A DNA stretch of 36,098 bases, from assembly GCA_019633985.1 (NCBI GenBank), contig JAHQWE010000044.1, positions 1 to 36,098 on the forward strand, in the 5' to 3' direction. Source of the stretch: Acidiferrobacterales bacterium. GTDB lineage: Bacteria; Pseudomonadota; Gammaproteobacteria; Arenicellales; Poriferihabitantaceae. How positions within the stretch are numbered: position 1 is the stretch's first letter; every line of letters begins with the position of its first letter. The translations under genes and the position numbers were made by a program. Positions 24,802 to 32,295 of this stretch are shown here, in pieces. Under the pieces are notes generated by a model, which did not search any database, was not told where the DNA came from, and saw only the letters and a program-made list of their open reading frames with translations.

Positions 24802-26139
24802 CTAGTTTTTCAAGTAGCTTTCCTTGGAGTCATCCATCGCTTCCATCCAGGGAGTGTGATGCACAGGCTGCATATTTCCCGTCATCAAGGATTGATAGCA
24901 GTTGTCGCGAAAGCCCATGATGTTTTCATGTTTGTGGTGCTCCCATTCCATAAACGTTTTGTTTACCCCTTCTACATCAAAGGATGGATAATCTGTTTGT
25001 TCAATTAAGGCCTGAACGTAGTCACCCTGGAACCAAATCATCTGTTCGTCATCCTCAAGCCCCTCTTCGCGCTGCCGCCATTTCGCGCTATCCGCACGCA
25101 TTTCCTCTTGGGTTGGCAATGTGATTCTGCCCATAACGACGTCCCTTGCATACCAGGCTTGGGCGTCAAACATATTGAATGTGTAAAACTGATCCTGCAT
25201 ACCCAGGTACATCATCTTAGGGTTGTCCTCCCAGACCACGCCCTGATAGAGATTTAGCGGCCATAAGCGGTTATCGGTCTTAAGACGAATATCATTGTCA
25301 ATAAATGGAAAATGGTGCAAATACCCTGTACACAGGATGATGGCATCTACTTCTTTGCTGGTGCCGTCTTTGAAATATGCCGTTTTATTTTCAACGTGAG
25401 TGAGCAGCGGCACCTCCGTAAATGCGTCCGGCCAATGGTGACCAATCGGTGCAGTCCGGTGGCTGATAGTGACCGATTTGCATCCATACTTATAACACTG
25501 CGATCCGATATCCTCCGCGGAGTAACTAGTACCAATTATCAAGATATCTTTATCTTTAAACTCAACAGCATCCCGAAAATCATGGGCATGCATTACCCGA
25601 CCATTGAAACCGTCAAAACCTTCGAAATACGGCACATTGGGGGTGGAGAAGTGTCCCGTGGCCACGATGACGTAGTCAAACTCCTCCGAAATGTTTTCGT
25701 TATTCTTGAGATCGCGCACAACCACCGTGAACATACCCGATTCTTCTGAGTATGAAATGTCCTGTGCAGCATGATTGAACTTACAGTATTTTCGAACATC
25801 TGCTTTTTCCACACGCCCCTTAATGTAGTCCGCCAACACAGCTCTCGGGGGGTAAGAAGCAATGGGTTTGCCGAAATGCTCCTCAAAAGTATAGTCGGCA
25901 AATTCGAGACATTCCTTGGGACCATTCGACCAGAGATAGCGATACATACTGCCATGTACGGGCTCACCGAATTGATCTAATCCAGTACGCCAGGTGTAAT
26001 TCCATAAGCCACCCCAATCGTCCTGTTTTTCATAGCAAACGATTTCCGGAATGTCTGCACCCTTTGCGGCTGCTGATGCAAATGCTCTTAACTGGGCTGT
26101 ACCGCAGGGACCTGCGCCAATGATTGCCACTCTTGTCAT
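24802..26139 (-). CDS. tmm: trimethylamine monooxygenase (flavin-containing monooxygenase)
   Basis: NADPH-dependent bacterial FMO that oxidises trimethylamine to trimethylamine N-oxide in the cytoplasm; homologues can also oxidise dimethyl sulfide. The FAD motif is GAGPCG (8-13), in the Tmm-typical context [18 protein letters not shown]. The FMO-identifying motif F-x-G-x3-H-x3-F spans residues 178-188 ([11 protein letters not shown]). The NADPH-binding [10 protein letters not shown] starts at 203, and the late motif is [11 protein letters not shown]. The 445-residue length matches characterised Tmm. The start has GGAG nine bases upstream. It lies downstream of tdm and a BenE-like gene on the same strand, but a terminator hairpin at 26237-26257 separates it, so it probably has its own promoter in 26140-26230 as well. 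Confidence 0.93.
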   Translation of the reverse strand: MTRVAIIGAGPCGTAQLRAFASAAAKGADIPEIVCYEKQDDWGGLWNYTWRTGLDQFGEPVHGSMYRYLWSNGPKECLEFADYTFEEHFGKPIASYPPRAVLADYIKGRVEKADVRKYCKFNHAAQDISYSEESGMFTVVVRDLKNNENISEEFDYVIVATGHFSTPNVPYFEGFDGFNGRVMHAHDFRDAVEFKDKDILIIGTSYSAEDIGSQCYKYGCKSVTISHRTAPIGHHWPDAFTEVPLLTHVENKTAYFKDGTSKEVDAIILCTGYLHHFPFIDNDIRLKTDNRLWPLNLYQGVVWEDNPKMMYLGMQDQFYTFNMFDAQAWYARDVVMGRITLPTQEEMRADSAKWRQREEGLEDDEQMIWFQGDYVQALIEQTDYPSFDVEGVNKTFMEWEHHKHENIMGFRDNCYQSLMTGNMQPVHHTPWMEAMDDSKESYLKN

Positions 26140-26223
26140 GTGTTACTCCAACGTTAATGTAAAGTTGTGTTTTGGTAACGGAACGCTCCAAAACTTTATA
26201 CTTAAAATACTATACCGAATTGA

Positions 26224-26257
26224 ATAAAATTGAAAAGCGTCTGGGGCATCCAGACGC
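26224..26257 (-). terminator. intrinsic terminator between benE-like gene and tmm
   Basis: On the minus strand GCGTCTGG pairs with CCAGACGC around ATGCC (26237-26257) and is followed by TTTTCAATTTTATT. It should end transcripts from the BenE-like gene. The T-rich stretch and the TATAGT a little further on may also form the tmm promoter. Confidence 0.75.
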
Positions 26258-26325
26258 AGCCGTTTTACGTTTTATCTTCAGAAATCCATAGTTCAAGGGT
26301 TCTGGTATAAAAGTTGTCTAGCAAT

Positions 26326-27474
26326 TTATTTCCGGTGGCCAAGCACTAGCAGGCCAAGTCCACCGGCTATCAAGCCCCAGAACGCGGAACCGATTCCAAA
26401 TAGACTCACTCCCGATAACGTAACCAGAAAGGTAATAATAGCGGGTTCGCGCCAGGTCGCGTCGGACACCGCTTTTTCCAGACTGGTCGCAATCGTGCTA
26501 AACAACGCGATGCCTGCGATGGCATAGACCAACGCAGTGGGAAAAGCAACAAAAAGTGCAGTAATGGTTGCACCAAACACTCCTGCTATTAGGTAAAACA
26601 CACCTGCTGAGACACCCGCCAAATAACGTTTTGAAGGATCTGGATGAGCATCAGGACCAGCACAAATTGCGGCAGTAATCGCAGCGAGATTAATCGCAAA
26701 ACCGCCAAATGGCGCAATTAACATCGTTGTGATACCCGTCACATTCAGCGTATTTGAAACTGGTACATCGTCATATCCATAAGTTCGCAGCACCGCAACC
26801 CCTGGAATATTTTGTGATGCCATCGTGACTAAAAATAGTGGGAGTCCAACGCTTAGTAAAACCTGGTAATTCAATGTGGGCATCACAAATACCGGCGCGC
26901 TTATTGATAGCTCCAGCTCTTTAAAGTGAAACAGGTCAAGATTGATTGCTAACAGAATACCAATAAGAAACACCAAAATAACCACGTACCTCGGCGTAAA
27001 ACGCTTCAAAATCAAGTAGCTGAGAAACATGATTAAAACCAACCAAAACTGATCCTCCATGGCGATAAAAACATCCATTCCAAAACGTGCCAATACCCCA
27101 GCCAACATGGCCGATGCGATGGACAAGGGTATCTTGTCCATTCCCTTCTCAAACCATTTAGTAAGCCCCGACAAGGTAATCAAAAGACCACAAAATAGAA
27201 ACGCACCAATTGCATCGGACAGTGCAGTACCTGGCAAAGCAGTAACCAAGATCGCGGCACCCGGCGTTGACCAAGCGGTAATCACCGGCGCTCGATAACG
27301 CAATGATAGTCCGATGCAGGTCACACCCATCGCTAGTCCCAACACGCCGATCCAGGAGGCAATTTGATCAGGCGATGCACCGCTGGCTGCCGCAGCTTGA
27401 AACACAATCGCGGCCGAACCGGAGTAGCCAACAAGAATGGCGACGAAACCGGCGGCAATAGCACTGATAGGCAT
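26326..27474 (-). CDS. BenE-family (benzoate/H+ symporter-like) membrane transporter
   Basis: A 382-residue inner-membrane protein with about eleven to twelve hydrophobic segments over its whole length and no soluble domain. Family landmarks are GFVAILVGYSGSAAIVFQAA near the N-terminus, APVITAWSTPGAAIL, and the mid-chain NIPGVAVLRTYGYDDVPVS followed by APFGGFAINLAAITAAICAGPDAHPDPSKRY (here in two pieces: APFGGFAINLAAITAA, then ICAGPDAHPDPSKRY). These belong to the BenE branch of the UraA/SulP-like transporter fold. BenE proteins are annotated as benzoate carriers, but few have been tested. No aromatic catabolic gene is present here; it sits between tdm and tmm, so trimethylamine, TMAO, dimethylamine or a related compound is a candidate substrate by context only. 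Confidence 0.88.
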   Translation of the reverse strand: MPISAIAAGFVAILVGYSGSAAIVFQAAAASGASPDQIASWIGVLGLAMGVTCIGLSLRYRAPVITAWSTPGAAILVTALPGTALSDAIGAFLFCGLLITLSGLTKWFEKGMDKIPLSIASAMLAGVLARFGMDVFIAMEDQFWLVLIMFLSYLILKRFTPRYVVILVFLIGILLAINLDLFHFKELELSISAPVFVMPTLNYQVLLSVGLPLFLVTMASQNIPGVAVLRTYGYDDVPVSNTLNVTGITTMLIAPFGGFAINLAAITAAICAGPDAHPDPSKRYLAGVSAGVFYLIAGVFGATITALFVAFPTALVYAIAGIALFSTIATSLEKAVSDATWREPAIITFLVTLSGVSLFGIGSAFWGLIAGGLGLLVLGHRK

Positions 27475-27665
27475 CTGAAAAGCGTTCCTCTAGAAATTGG
27501 TCGGCGGATAGAGAGCCCGCTGATTGAAATTCAGTGTGTGATGGCCTTCTTTGGAAACAGAACTAGTCGGTTTCCCCGTTAGAGAATCAGGGTAGCAGTG
27601 TATATCGATCTGGTGTCGTGGGTAATTGCAGGAGGAAAAGAAAGCTTCGCTTTAGGACTTTCCCC

Positions 27666-30026
27666 TCAAGACTGTTCGTAATTTCCCCTCACCCGCTCCT
27701 TGTTGGGATCGAAATGTGGGAAAGCAACGACCTTGGCTGGCAAGCGCTTTTGCTGGCCGTCCAACTTACCAACTTCAATTTCTGTATTAAGCTCCGTATA
27801 TTCAATATTCATTTTACAGAGCGCGATGTTCTTCCCCAAAACCGGAGAAACAACGGCACTTGTAATTTCGCCGACTTGATAGCGACCATCAAATACACCA
27901 TCACCATGCGCTGCAGGTTCTTTACCAGTGAGTTCCAGACCGACCAGCTTACGCTGCGGACTCACCTTACGTTTTTCCAGAGCATCCCGGCCGATAAAAT
28001 CATCTGTTTTGGATTTTAATGGTACAGAAAAAGGGATTCCAGCCTCGAATGGATCTGTTTGCTCGCAAAACTCATAGCCTGCAAAGATTAATCCGGCCTC
28101 GATACGAAGCATATCCAGAGCCTCCAGACCCATCGGTTTGATACCGTATTTTGCGCCTGCTTCAGCGATCATTCTCCACACCTCTGGTGCATGGGTTGGA
28201 TGACAGAACACTTCGTATCCCAATTCACCGGTATATCCGGTTCTTGAGACGACGATTGGCAGCCCGGTATCGTCCTGCATCCTCGCCACCGAAAATCGAA
28301 ACCAGTTGAGCTCTTCAACGGACGCCTGGTCTGGTCTGGTCCAGACAATCTGGTTGAGAATTTGTCGACTCTCCGGGCCTTGAATTTGCAGATTCGCTAA
28401 CTGATCGGTGGCATTTTTTACCCACACCCTTAATCCGAGCTTTTCCGCTTGCTCTCGGAGCCATAACCCAGACCCATCACAACCTCCGATCCAGCGAAAA
28501 TTATCCTTCCCCATACGAAAGATTGTGCCATCGTCAATCATGCCTCCAGACTGATTACACATCGCGGTATAAACCACCTGTCCGACTGCCAGTTTCTTCA
28601 TATCTCTAGGAACACAATACTGCATTAGCTGCTCAGCATCTGGCCCATGTACCTCATACTTTCTCAATGGCGTGAGATCGATCATGACTGCTGCCTGGCG
28701 ACAGGCCCAGTATTCTTCAATAGCCCCTTGATTGGTGTAGCAGTTGGCTAGCCAGTAACCGTTGTATTCCACAAAGTTTCTGGTGAGCTTGGAAGTTTCT
28801 GGATGAAAGCCGGTTTCCTGGGTCATAACAGGTTCTGCGTCTGTAGTTTTACGAAATGCGATTGCGCGTTTAAAGAGCTCTTTACGATCATAAACACGTA
28901 CGTGGATGTCAGTCGGGTTCCAGCCATTTGCGGCATCAATATCATCAGGACAAGACGAGGAAAGGCAAACCAAGTCTCTAGAAGCCTGCATCAATACATA
29001 GTCACCAGGACGCGACCATGGCTCGTCCGAGTAGAGCTGATAATCATCATCGAAAAATGTATTGAAAAATAGATTCATCGCCATCCAGCCACCTCGGGGG
29101 GCGACCGGGTAGTCCGCGATAGCATGATTGAAGTTATCGGAGCAATTCACATGGCCTGGATAACCAAGATCGTCGTAATACTTACTACTGCAGGCCAGCC
29201 CAAAACTATCGTGTCGGCCGCATGTATCCTGGATAACTTCAACCACAGGCGTCAAATCAACATCGTAGAACTTTGAATGCAATCCAGGTCCCGGATACGC
29301 TGAAGCCATCAGGGTGCGAGTCACGGTAGCGTCCAGACAGCGTTCGATCCCTTTATCCAGCTTAGCGGTATCAAAGCATTGAAAGTCGGAACACTGACGG
29401 CCATCGACGTCAATAATCTGGATATACTGTCCGGATTTCACTTCGTAACTTTGCGCAGTACCGGCAGCGATACGAAATTCTTGGACGGTGTCTGCCAGAG
29501 GATCAGGGAGCGGATGACAGACTTCTGTTTGCGGTGACGCACGAGTAATCCAGGCAATCAGATCGGTCGGAGGATTTTGTTGATCCACTTCCATTGGTTT
29601 CCCTGGGGCACCGATAATAACGATGACCTCTTTCTCAGCCTGAAATGTAATGGAACTACCGGCAGGGGTTTCTCCCTCCAACACTCGGGCTACGCCGGCA
29701 TTCGCCAAATCTATATTGAAACCACTGAGTTTGTTCTGAATTTTGTAGGCGCCGGCTGAGTGGCCGTTCAGCATGGTGGCAAGAAGATCGCCCTTGGCAT
29801 TGGTCGGCAACCCCAGACTTCCCGTCGATACCTCGGATGAATCATCAAATGCAACTATATCCGCACTTTGTAACCCCTCAGGATCGACCAAATTCACCAA
29901 ATCGCCTACTAGGAGCGGCACCACAACCATCGCATTGGCACGAACCACGTATCGCTCGTGACCGGGCCAGTGATCCCCTAATCCAGGTTGTCTCAAGGTA
30001 ACGGGCGACCGATATTCAATATTCAT
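27666..30026 (-). CDS. tdm: trimethylamine N-oxide demethylase (DUF1989 + GcvT)
   Basis: Converts TMAO to dimethylamine and formaldehyde, or one-carbon units on tetrahydrofolate, in the cytoplasm. It has two parts. The N-terminal DUF1989-like zinc region, about residues 20-370, contains an apparent internal duplication (VRANAMVVVPLLVGDLVNLVD against VKSGQYIQIIDVDG). Candidate metal ligands are Cys269 in DTCGRHDSFG, Cys279 in ACSSKYY and Cys354 in LVCLSS. The C-terminal part, about 400-780, is a GcvT/DmdA-like folate-binding domain with VVSRTGYTGELGYEVFCHP. I chose the ATG at 30026 because GGAG precedes it by eight bases, giving 786 residues; the longer frame has no such site. This two-domain layout is that of Tdm and not of DmdA, which is a single GcvT unit. 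Tmm, which makes its substrate, is encoded two genes downstream. Confidence 0.9.
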   Translation of the reverse strand: MNIEYRSPVTLRQPGLGDHWPGHERYVVRANAMVVVPLLVGDLVNLVDPEGLQSADIVAFDDSSEVSTGSLGLPTNAKGDLLATMLNGHSAGAYKIQNKLSGFNIDLANAGVARVLEGETPAGSSITFQAEKEVIVIIGAPGKPMEVDQQNPPTDLIAWITRASPQTEVCHPLPDPLADTVQEFRIAAGTAQSYEVKSGQYIQIIDVDGRQCSDFQCFDTAKLDKGIERCLDATVTRTLMASAYPGPGLHSKFYDVDLTPVVEVIQDTCGRHDSFGLACSSKYYDDLGYPGHVNCSDNFNHAIADYPVAPRGGWMAMNLFFNTFFDDDYQLYSDEPWSRPGDYVLMQASRDLVCLSSSCPDDIDAANGWNPTDIHVRVYDRKELFKRAIAFRKTTDAEPVMTQETGFHPETSKLTRNFVEYNGYWLANCYTNQGAIEEYWACRQAAVMIDLTPLRKYEVHGPDAEQLMQYCVPRDMKKLAVGQVVYTAMCNQSGGMIDDGTIFRMGKDNFRWIGGCDGSGLWLREQAEKLGLRVWVKNATDQLANLQIQGPESRQILNQIVWTRPDQASVEELNWFRFSVARMQDDTGLPIVVSRTGYTGELGYEVFCHPTHAPEVWRMIAEAGAKYGIKPMGLEALDMLRIEAGLIFAGYEFCEQTDPFEAGIPFSVPLKSKTDDFIGRDALEKRKVSPQRKLVGLELTGKEPAAHGDGVFDGRYQVGEITSAVVSPVLGKNIALCKMNIEYTELNTEIEVGKLDGQQKRLPAKVVAFPHFDPNKERVRGNYEQS

Positions 30027-30065
30027 GAACCACTCCGGTTTATCCAGATAAATGCAGATAGTCAA

Positions 30066-30462
30066 TTCGTGTAGTCACATTTCAACTTCAGATGCACTGC
30101 AGCGAATAAGGGTACATTGACGTGTTTTGTGAGCCCAACCACTAAAAACAGAATCAAAGCATCGAATCTCAAAACATATTATCAGGACACGACCCTCCAT
30201 TCATGCCCGTTTTACGACAGCAAATAAAAAATTGCCGTAGTCTGATATCAATAAATCTCGAAAAAGACAAAAAAACGCCTCCAAGCACAAACGACGAAGG
30301 AGGATAAGCGATACAAAATTCTTGGGACTGACGCTTGAAACCAATAAAAAGAAAGTTTGCACCCGTTCACATTTTGAAGCGGTTCACCACGCTGAATGGG
30401 GGCGAATATTCAGTGACGGCAGGGGGAACCGATAAGGCTAAAGGCGATTGAGAAAATACAGC
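30066..30462. other. 397-base gap between the surface operon and tdm
   Basis: No gene is supportable here. It should hold the promoter of tdm (minus strand, right after a Shine-Dalgarno-bearing leader) and the end of the surface-protein operon. Visible structures are CTGAAT (30392-30397) with ATTCAG (30408-30413), and the terminator-like element at 30269-30303. Confidence 0.5.
30269..30303 (-). terminator. possible terminator of the surface-protein operon
   Basis: On the minus strand CCTCC (30303-30299) can pair with GGAGG (30282-30278) over a 16-base loop, followed by CG and seven T. The stem is short, so this is a weak call supported mainly by position. Confidence 0.35.
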
Positions 30463-31278
30463 TCAACAATCAATGTGTGAGAAATCGGCGATGCCGTTTA
30501 TTTGAACACTATTTTTCGGCTCACCACAGACTCCAACAGTTGCGACGCCATTAATACTTCCTACTATTTCAGCAGTTCCAGCGCGTGTTGCTTCGTCAAA
30601 GTTGAGACGGACACTACCTGTACCATCAACCCGCAGTGATACCTGAGCCACTTCGGTTCCTCGCAAATCTACCTCACCGGCACCGTTGACGAATAATTTT
30701 AGATTGCTCACGATGTTGTCATTTCCAATCGTGGTCCCTGAACCATTGACCTGGATTTGCAGATCAGATTGATCGAACCCGGAAAATGTTAGCGTATTCG
30801 CCCCGGTTTGTTCTATGCGGGAAAGATCAGGCATGACGATCTCAAGCGTGATTGTAGCGTTGGAATAGTGGCCATTTTCGAGTTTGGCGACGAGTGTGTC
30901 ACCTTCTTGCTTGACCAACACCTTGTCCAAAAGATTGCTATCAGCAACTACCTTAACTGATGAAGTCTCTCCTTGTTGTATTGTGGTGCTCAAATCAGTC
31001 ACTGAGACGAATTTGAACCCATTGAGTTCAATGTCTTTTTCCTGGATATCTCCATTTCCTTTCATCGCTGAAGAGGTCTCTGTGACCACACCATTGCATG
31101 TCGTCTTGCAGTCGCCGTTGATACAAACCGAAGAACAGCCCGAACCCACATTGGACTGTACAATGGATGTTTGCGCATCAGCAGACATGGCGACAAAGTT
31201 TGCAAGCACCGCGGCGATAACCGCCTTAGCTTTCACAAACTTTGCCGCGTATCCAGCTTTATACTGGCATGCAGTCAT
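30463..31278 (-). CDS. secreted DUF2807 (head GIN domain) protein
   Basis: Exported protein with an N-terminal basic and hydrophobic stretch, FVKAKAVIAAVLANFVAMSADAQ, giving a probable signal-peptidase site after ADA. Residues about 85-270 are a DUF2807/head-GIN domain, a right-handed beta-solenoid-like fold found in putative adhesins and exported proteins. It has the alternating pattern LNGFKFVSVTDLSTTIQQG, LSRIEQTGANTLTFSGF and LFVNGAGEVDLRGT. Cysteines cluster before the domain (GSGCSSVCINGDCKTTC) and near the end (VGVCGEPKNS, HIDC). I take the ATG at 31278; a TTG one codon earlier is possible. It begins four bases after the OmpA-domain stop, with no own ribosome-binding site, so it is translationally coupled. 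Its role is unknown, but it is plainly part of the surface operon. Confidence 0.8.
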   Translation of the reverse strand: MTACQYKAGYAAKFVKAKAVIAAVLANFVAMSADAQTSIVQSNVGSGCSSVCINGDCKTTCNGVVTETSSAMKGNGDIQEKDIELNGFKFVSVTDLSTTIQQGETSSVKVVADSNLLDKVLVKQEGDTLVAKLENGHYSNATITLEIVMPDLSRIEQTGANTLTFSGFDQSDLQIQVNGSGTTIGNDNIVSNLKLFVNGAGEVDLRGTEVAQVSLRVDGTGSVRLNFDEATRAGTAEIVGSINGVATVGVCGEPKNSVQINGIADFSHIDC

Positions 31279-31282
31279 CAAA

Positions 31283-31945
31283 CTATTGGGTCAACGTGGT
31301 GATAGACACTCGTCGATTCACTCCTGACGTTGGATTGCTAGGATCCAACAGCGCAGTTTCTCCTCTGCCCAAGATGTTCAACCGACCAGCGTCAACACCA
31401 TAGTACTGATTTAGAAACTGGCCTACTGCCAAAGCACGCTGTTCGGATAAAGACATGTTGTAACTGTCTGGACCTGAAGCGTCAGTATGACCTTCCAAAA
31501 GGAATGCCAGACCAGCAAGCTCCTGAGACTGCAGAGCCTGACCAAGTGGCGCAAGCTGCGCAATGGACTGGTCAGTCAACTGTGCTGAGTTGTAGGCAAA
31601 GTTGATTTGCATGGATATGGATGGGGCAGGTGCTGGTTGCTCTACCGCTGCGACCTGTTCAACCTGCTGTACCTGTTGAACCTGCTCTACCTGTTGAACC
31701 TGCTCGACTTGCTGAACCTGCTCCACCTGTTGCTGTGCAGCAGGTTGTGCAACTTGCTGCTGAGTATTGGCAGCAGCTTGCGCAGGCTGGTTGATACGAA
31801 TACCGCGAGTTTTCACTTTTGGCTTAAGCATATCGATTATTTCATTTGCACCAACCACCTGGGATCCCAGGTTTGTTTGATCGGCCCACGTTACTGAGGT
31901 GGCCAGCACCCCTGCTATCATCACTGTCAAAAGACGCTTTTTCAT
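31283..31945 (-). CDS. OmpA-family peptidoglycan-binding protein with VEQVQQ repeat linker
   Basis: Exported protein with a Sec signal peptide (MKKRLLTVMIAGVLATSVTWA). A short region (about 22-60) follows, then a Gln/Val/Glu repeat linker (residues 71-103, units of QQVEQV) and an OmpA C-terminal domain (about 113-220). In that domain GHTDASGPDSYNMSLSEQRA supplies the diaminopimelate-contacting Asp155 and Arg170. There is no N-terminal beta barrel and no lipobox, so the protein is probably a soluble periplasmic wall-binding factor. It may be held to a partner by its N-terminal part. The Shine-Dalgarno TAGGAGG is the strongest in the operon, which suggests high expression. Spacing is five bases to the upstream gene's stop and four to the downstream start. 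Confidence 0.88.
   Translation of the reverse strand: MKKRLLTVMIAGVLATSVTWADQTNLGSQVVGANEIIDMLKPKVKTRGIRINQPAQAAANTQQQVAQPAAQQQVEQVQQVEQVQQVEQVQQVQQVEQVAAVEQPAPAPSISMQINFAYNSAQLTDQSIAQLAPLGQALQSQELAGLAFLLEGHTDASGPDSYNMSLSEQRALAVGQFLNQYYGVDAGRLNILGRGETALLDPSNPTSGVNRRVSITTLTQ
31637..31735 (-). repeat. 18-bp tandem coding repeat (QQVEQV units)
   Basis: About five 6-codon units encoding QQVEQV variants in the OmpA-domain gene, with one shortened unit (QQV). Repeated CTGTTGAACCTGCTC-like blocks are plain on the plus strand and could change in number by slippage. An in-frame antisense frame here is only the reflection of the repeat. Confidence 0.8.
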
Positions 31946-31949
31946 TGGA

Positions 31950-32294
31950 TTATCCTCCTAAGTAAACACAAAAAGTTTCGCCGTAGTCGTATGCATGGAG
32001 AGTTTTAGAGCCTTTGCTCAGTAACTTTCCTTTGCCGCCGTCCACCGGCCTGAAATCATTCTCAAGGACTATCAAGTCCCCATGTTGCCAGCAGCGAAGT
32101 TGATTTGACTTGTCAAACGCACTTGCGCCTTTGGTTTTCTTTGCGTTCAATGGTTGATTCTTGAACGCTTTGTTCCAATCGTCCGGTGCGGCTTGCTGAT
32201 TGGTCTTCACCTCAGCAAGGGTGGCGCCGGAAGCCAGAAGCGATATCATGCTAAGTGCTATCGCGCTGGTTCGAATATGCTTTACGGTTTTCAT
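31950..32294 (-). CDS. small periplasmic protein of unknown function
   Basis: The chosen start, an ATG at 32294, lies one base after the stop of the CsgG-like gene, giving 114 residues; the longer frame overlaps that gene. The signal peptide, HIRTSAIALSMISLLASGATLAE, ends at a good AXA site. The mature part, about 90 residues, is basic, with two cysteines (LRCWQHGDLIVLEND and ETFCVYLGG) that probably form a disulfide, and a beta-rich look. I do not recognise a family. Its position between the CsgG-like secretion lipoprotein and the OmpA-domain protein suggests a CsgE/F- or CsgC-like accessory role, without sequence proof. Confidence 0.75.
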   Translation of the reverse strand: MKTVKHIRTSAIALSMISLLASGATLAEVKTNQQAAPDDWNKAFKNQPLNAKKTKGASAFDKSNQLRCWQHGDLIVLENDFRPVDGGKGKLLSKGSKTLHAYDYGETFCVYLGG

Positions 32295-32295
32295 C

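Noticed and set aside
27640..27655. AAAGC-TTC-GCTTT hairpin after tdm as a terminator
   Set aside because: Only a 5-bp AT-rich stem with a broken T-run; too weak to call.
27666..30026. Calling this DmdA (DMSP demethylase) or a plain aminomethyltransferase
   Set aside because: It has a DUF1989-like zinc region fused before the GcvT domain and is near tmm, which is the layout of TMAO demethylase.
31607..31897. Plus-strand frame rich in LLYLLNLLDLLNLL, looking like a membrane protein
   Set aside because: It is the antisense reflection of the VEQVQQ coding repeat of the OmpA-domain gene, with no ribosome-binding site or family match.
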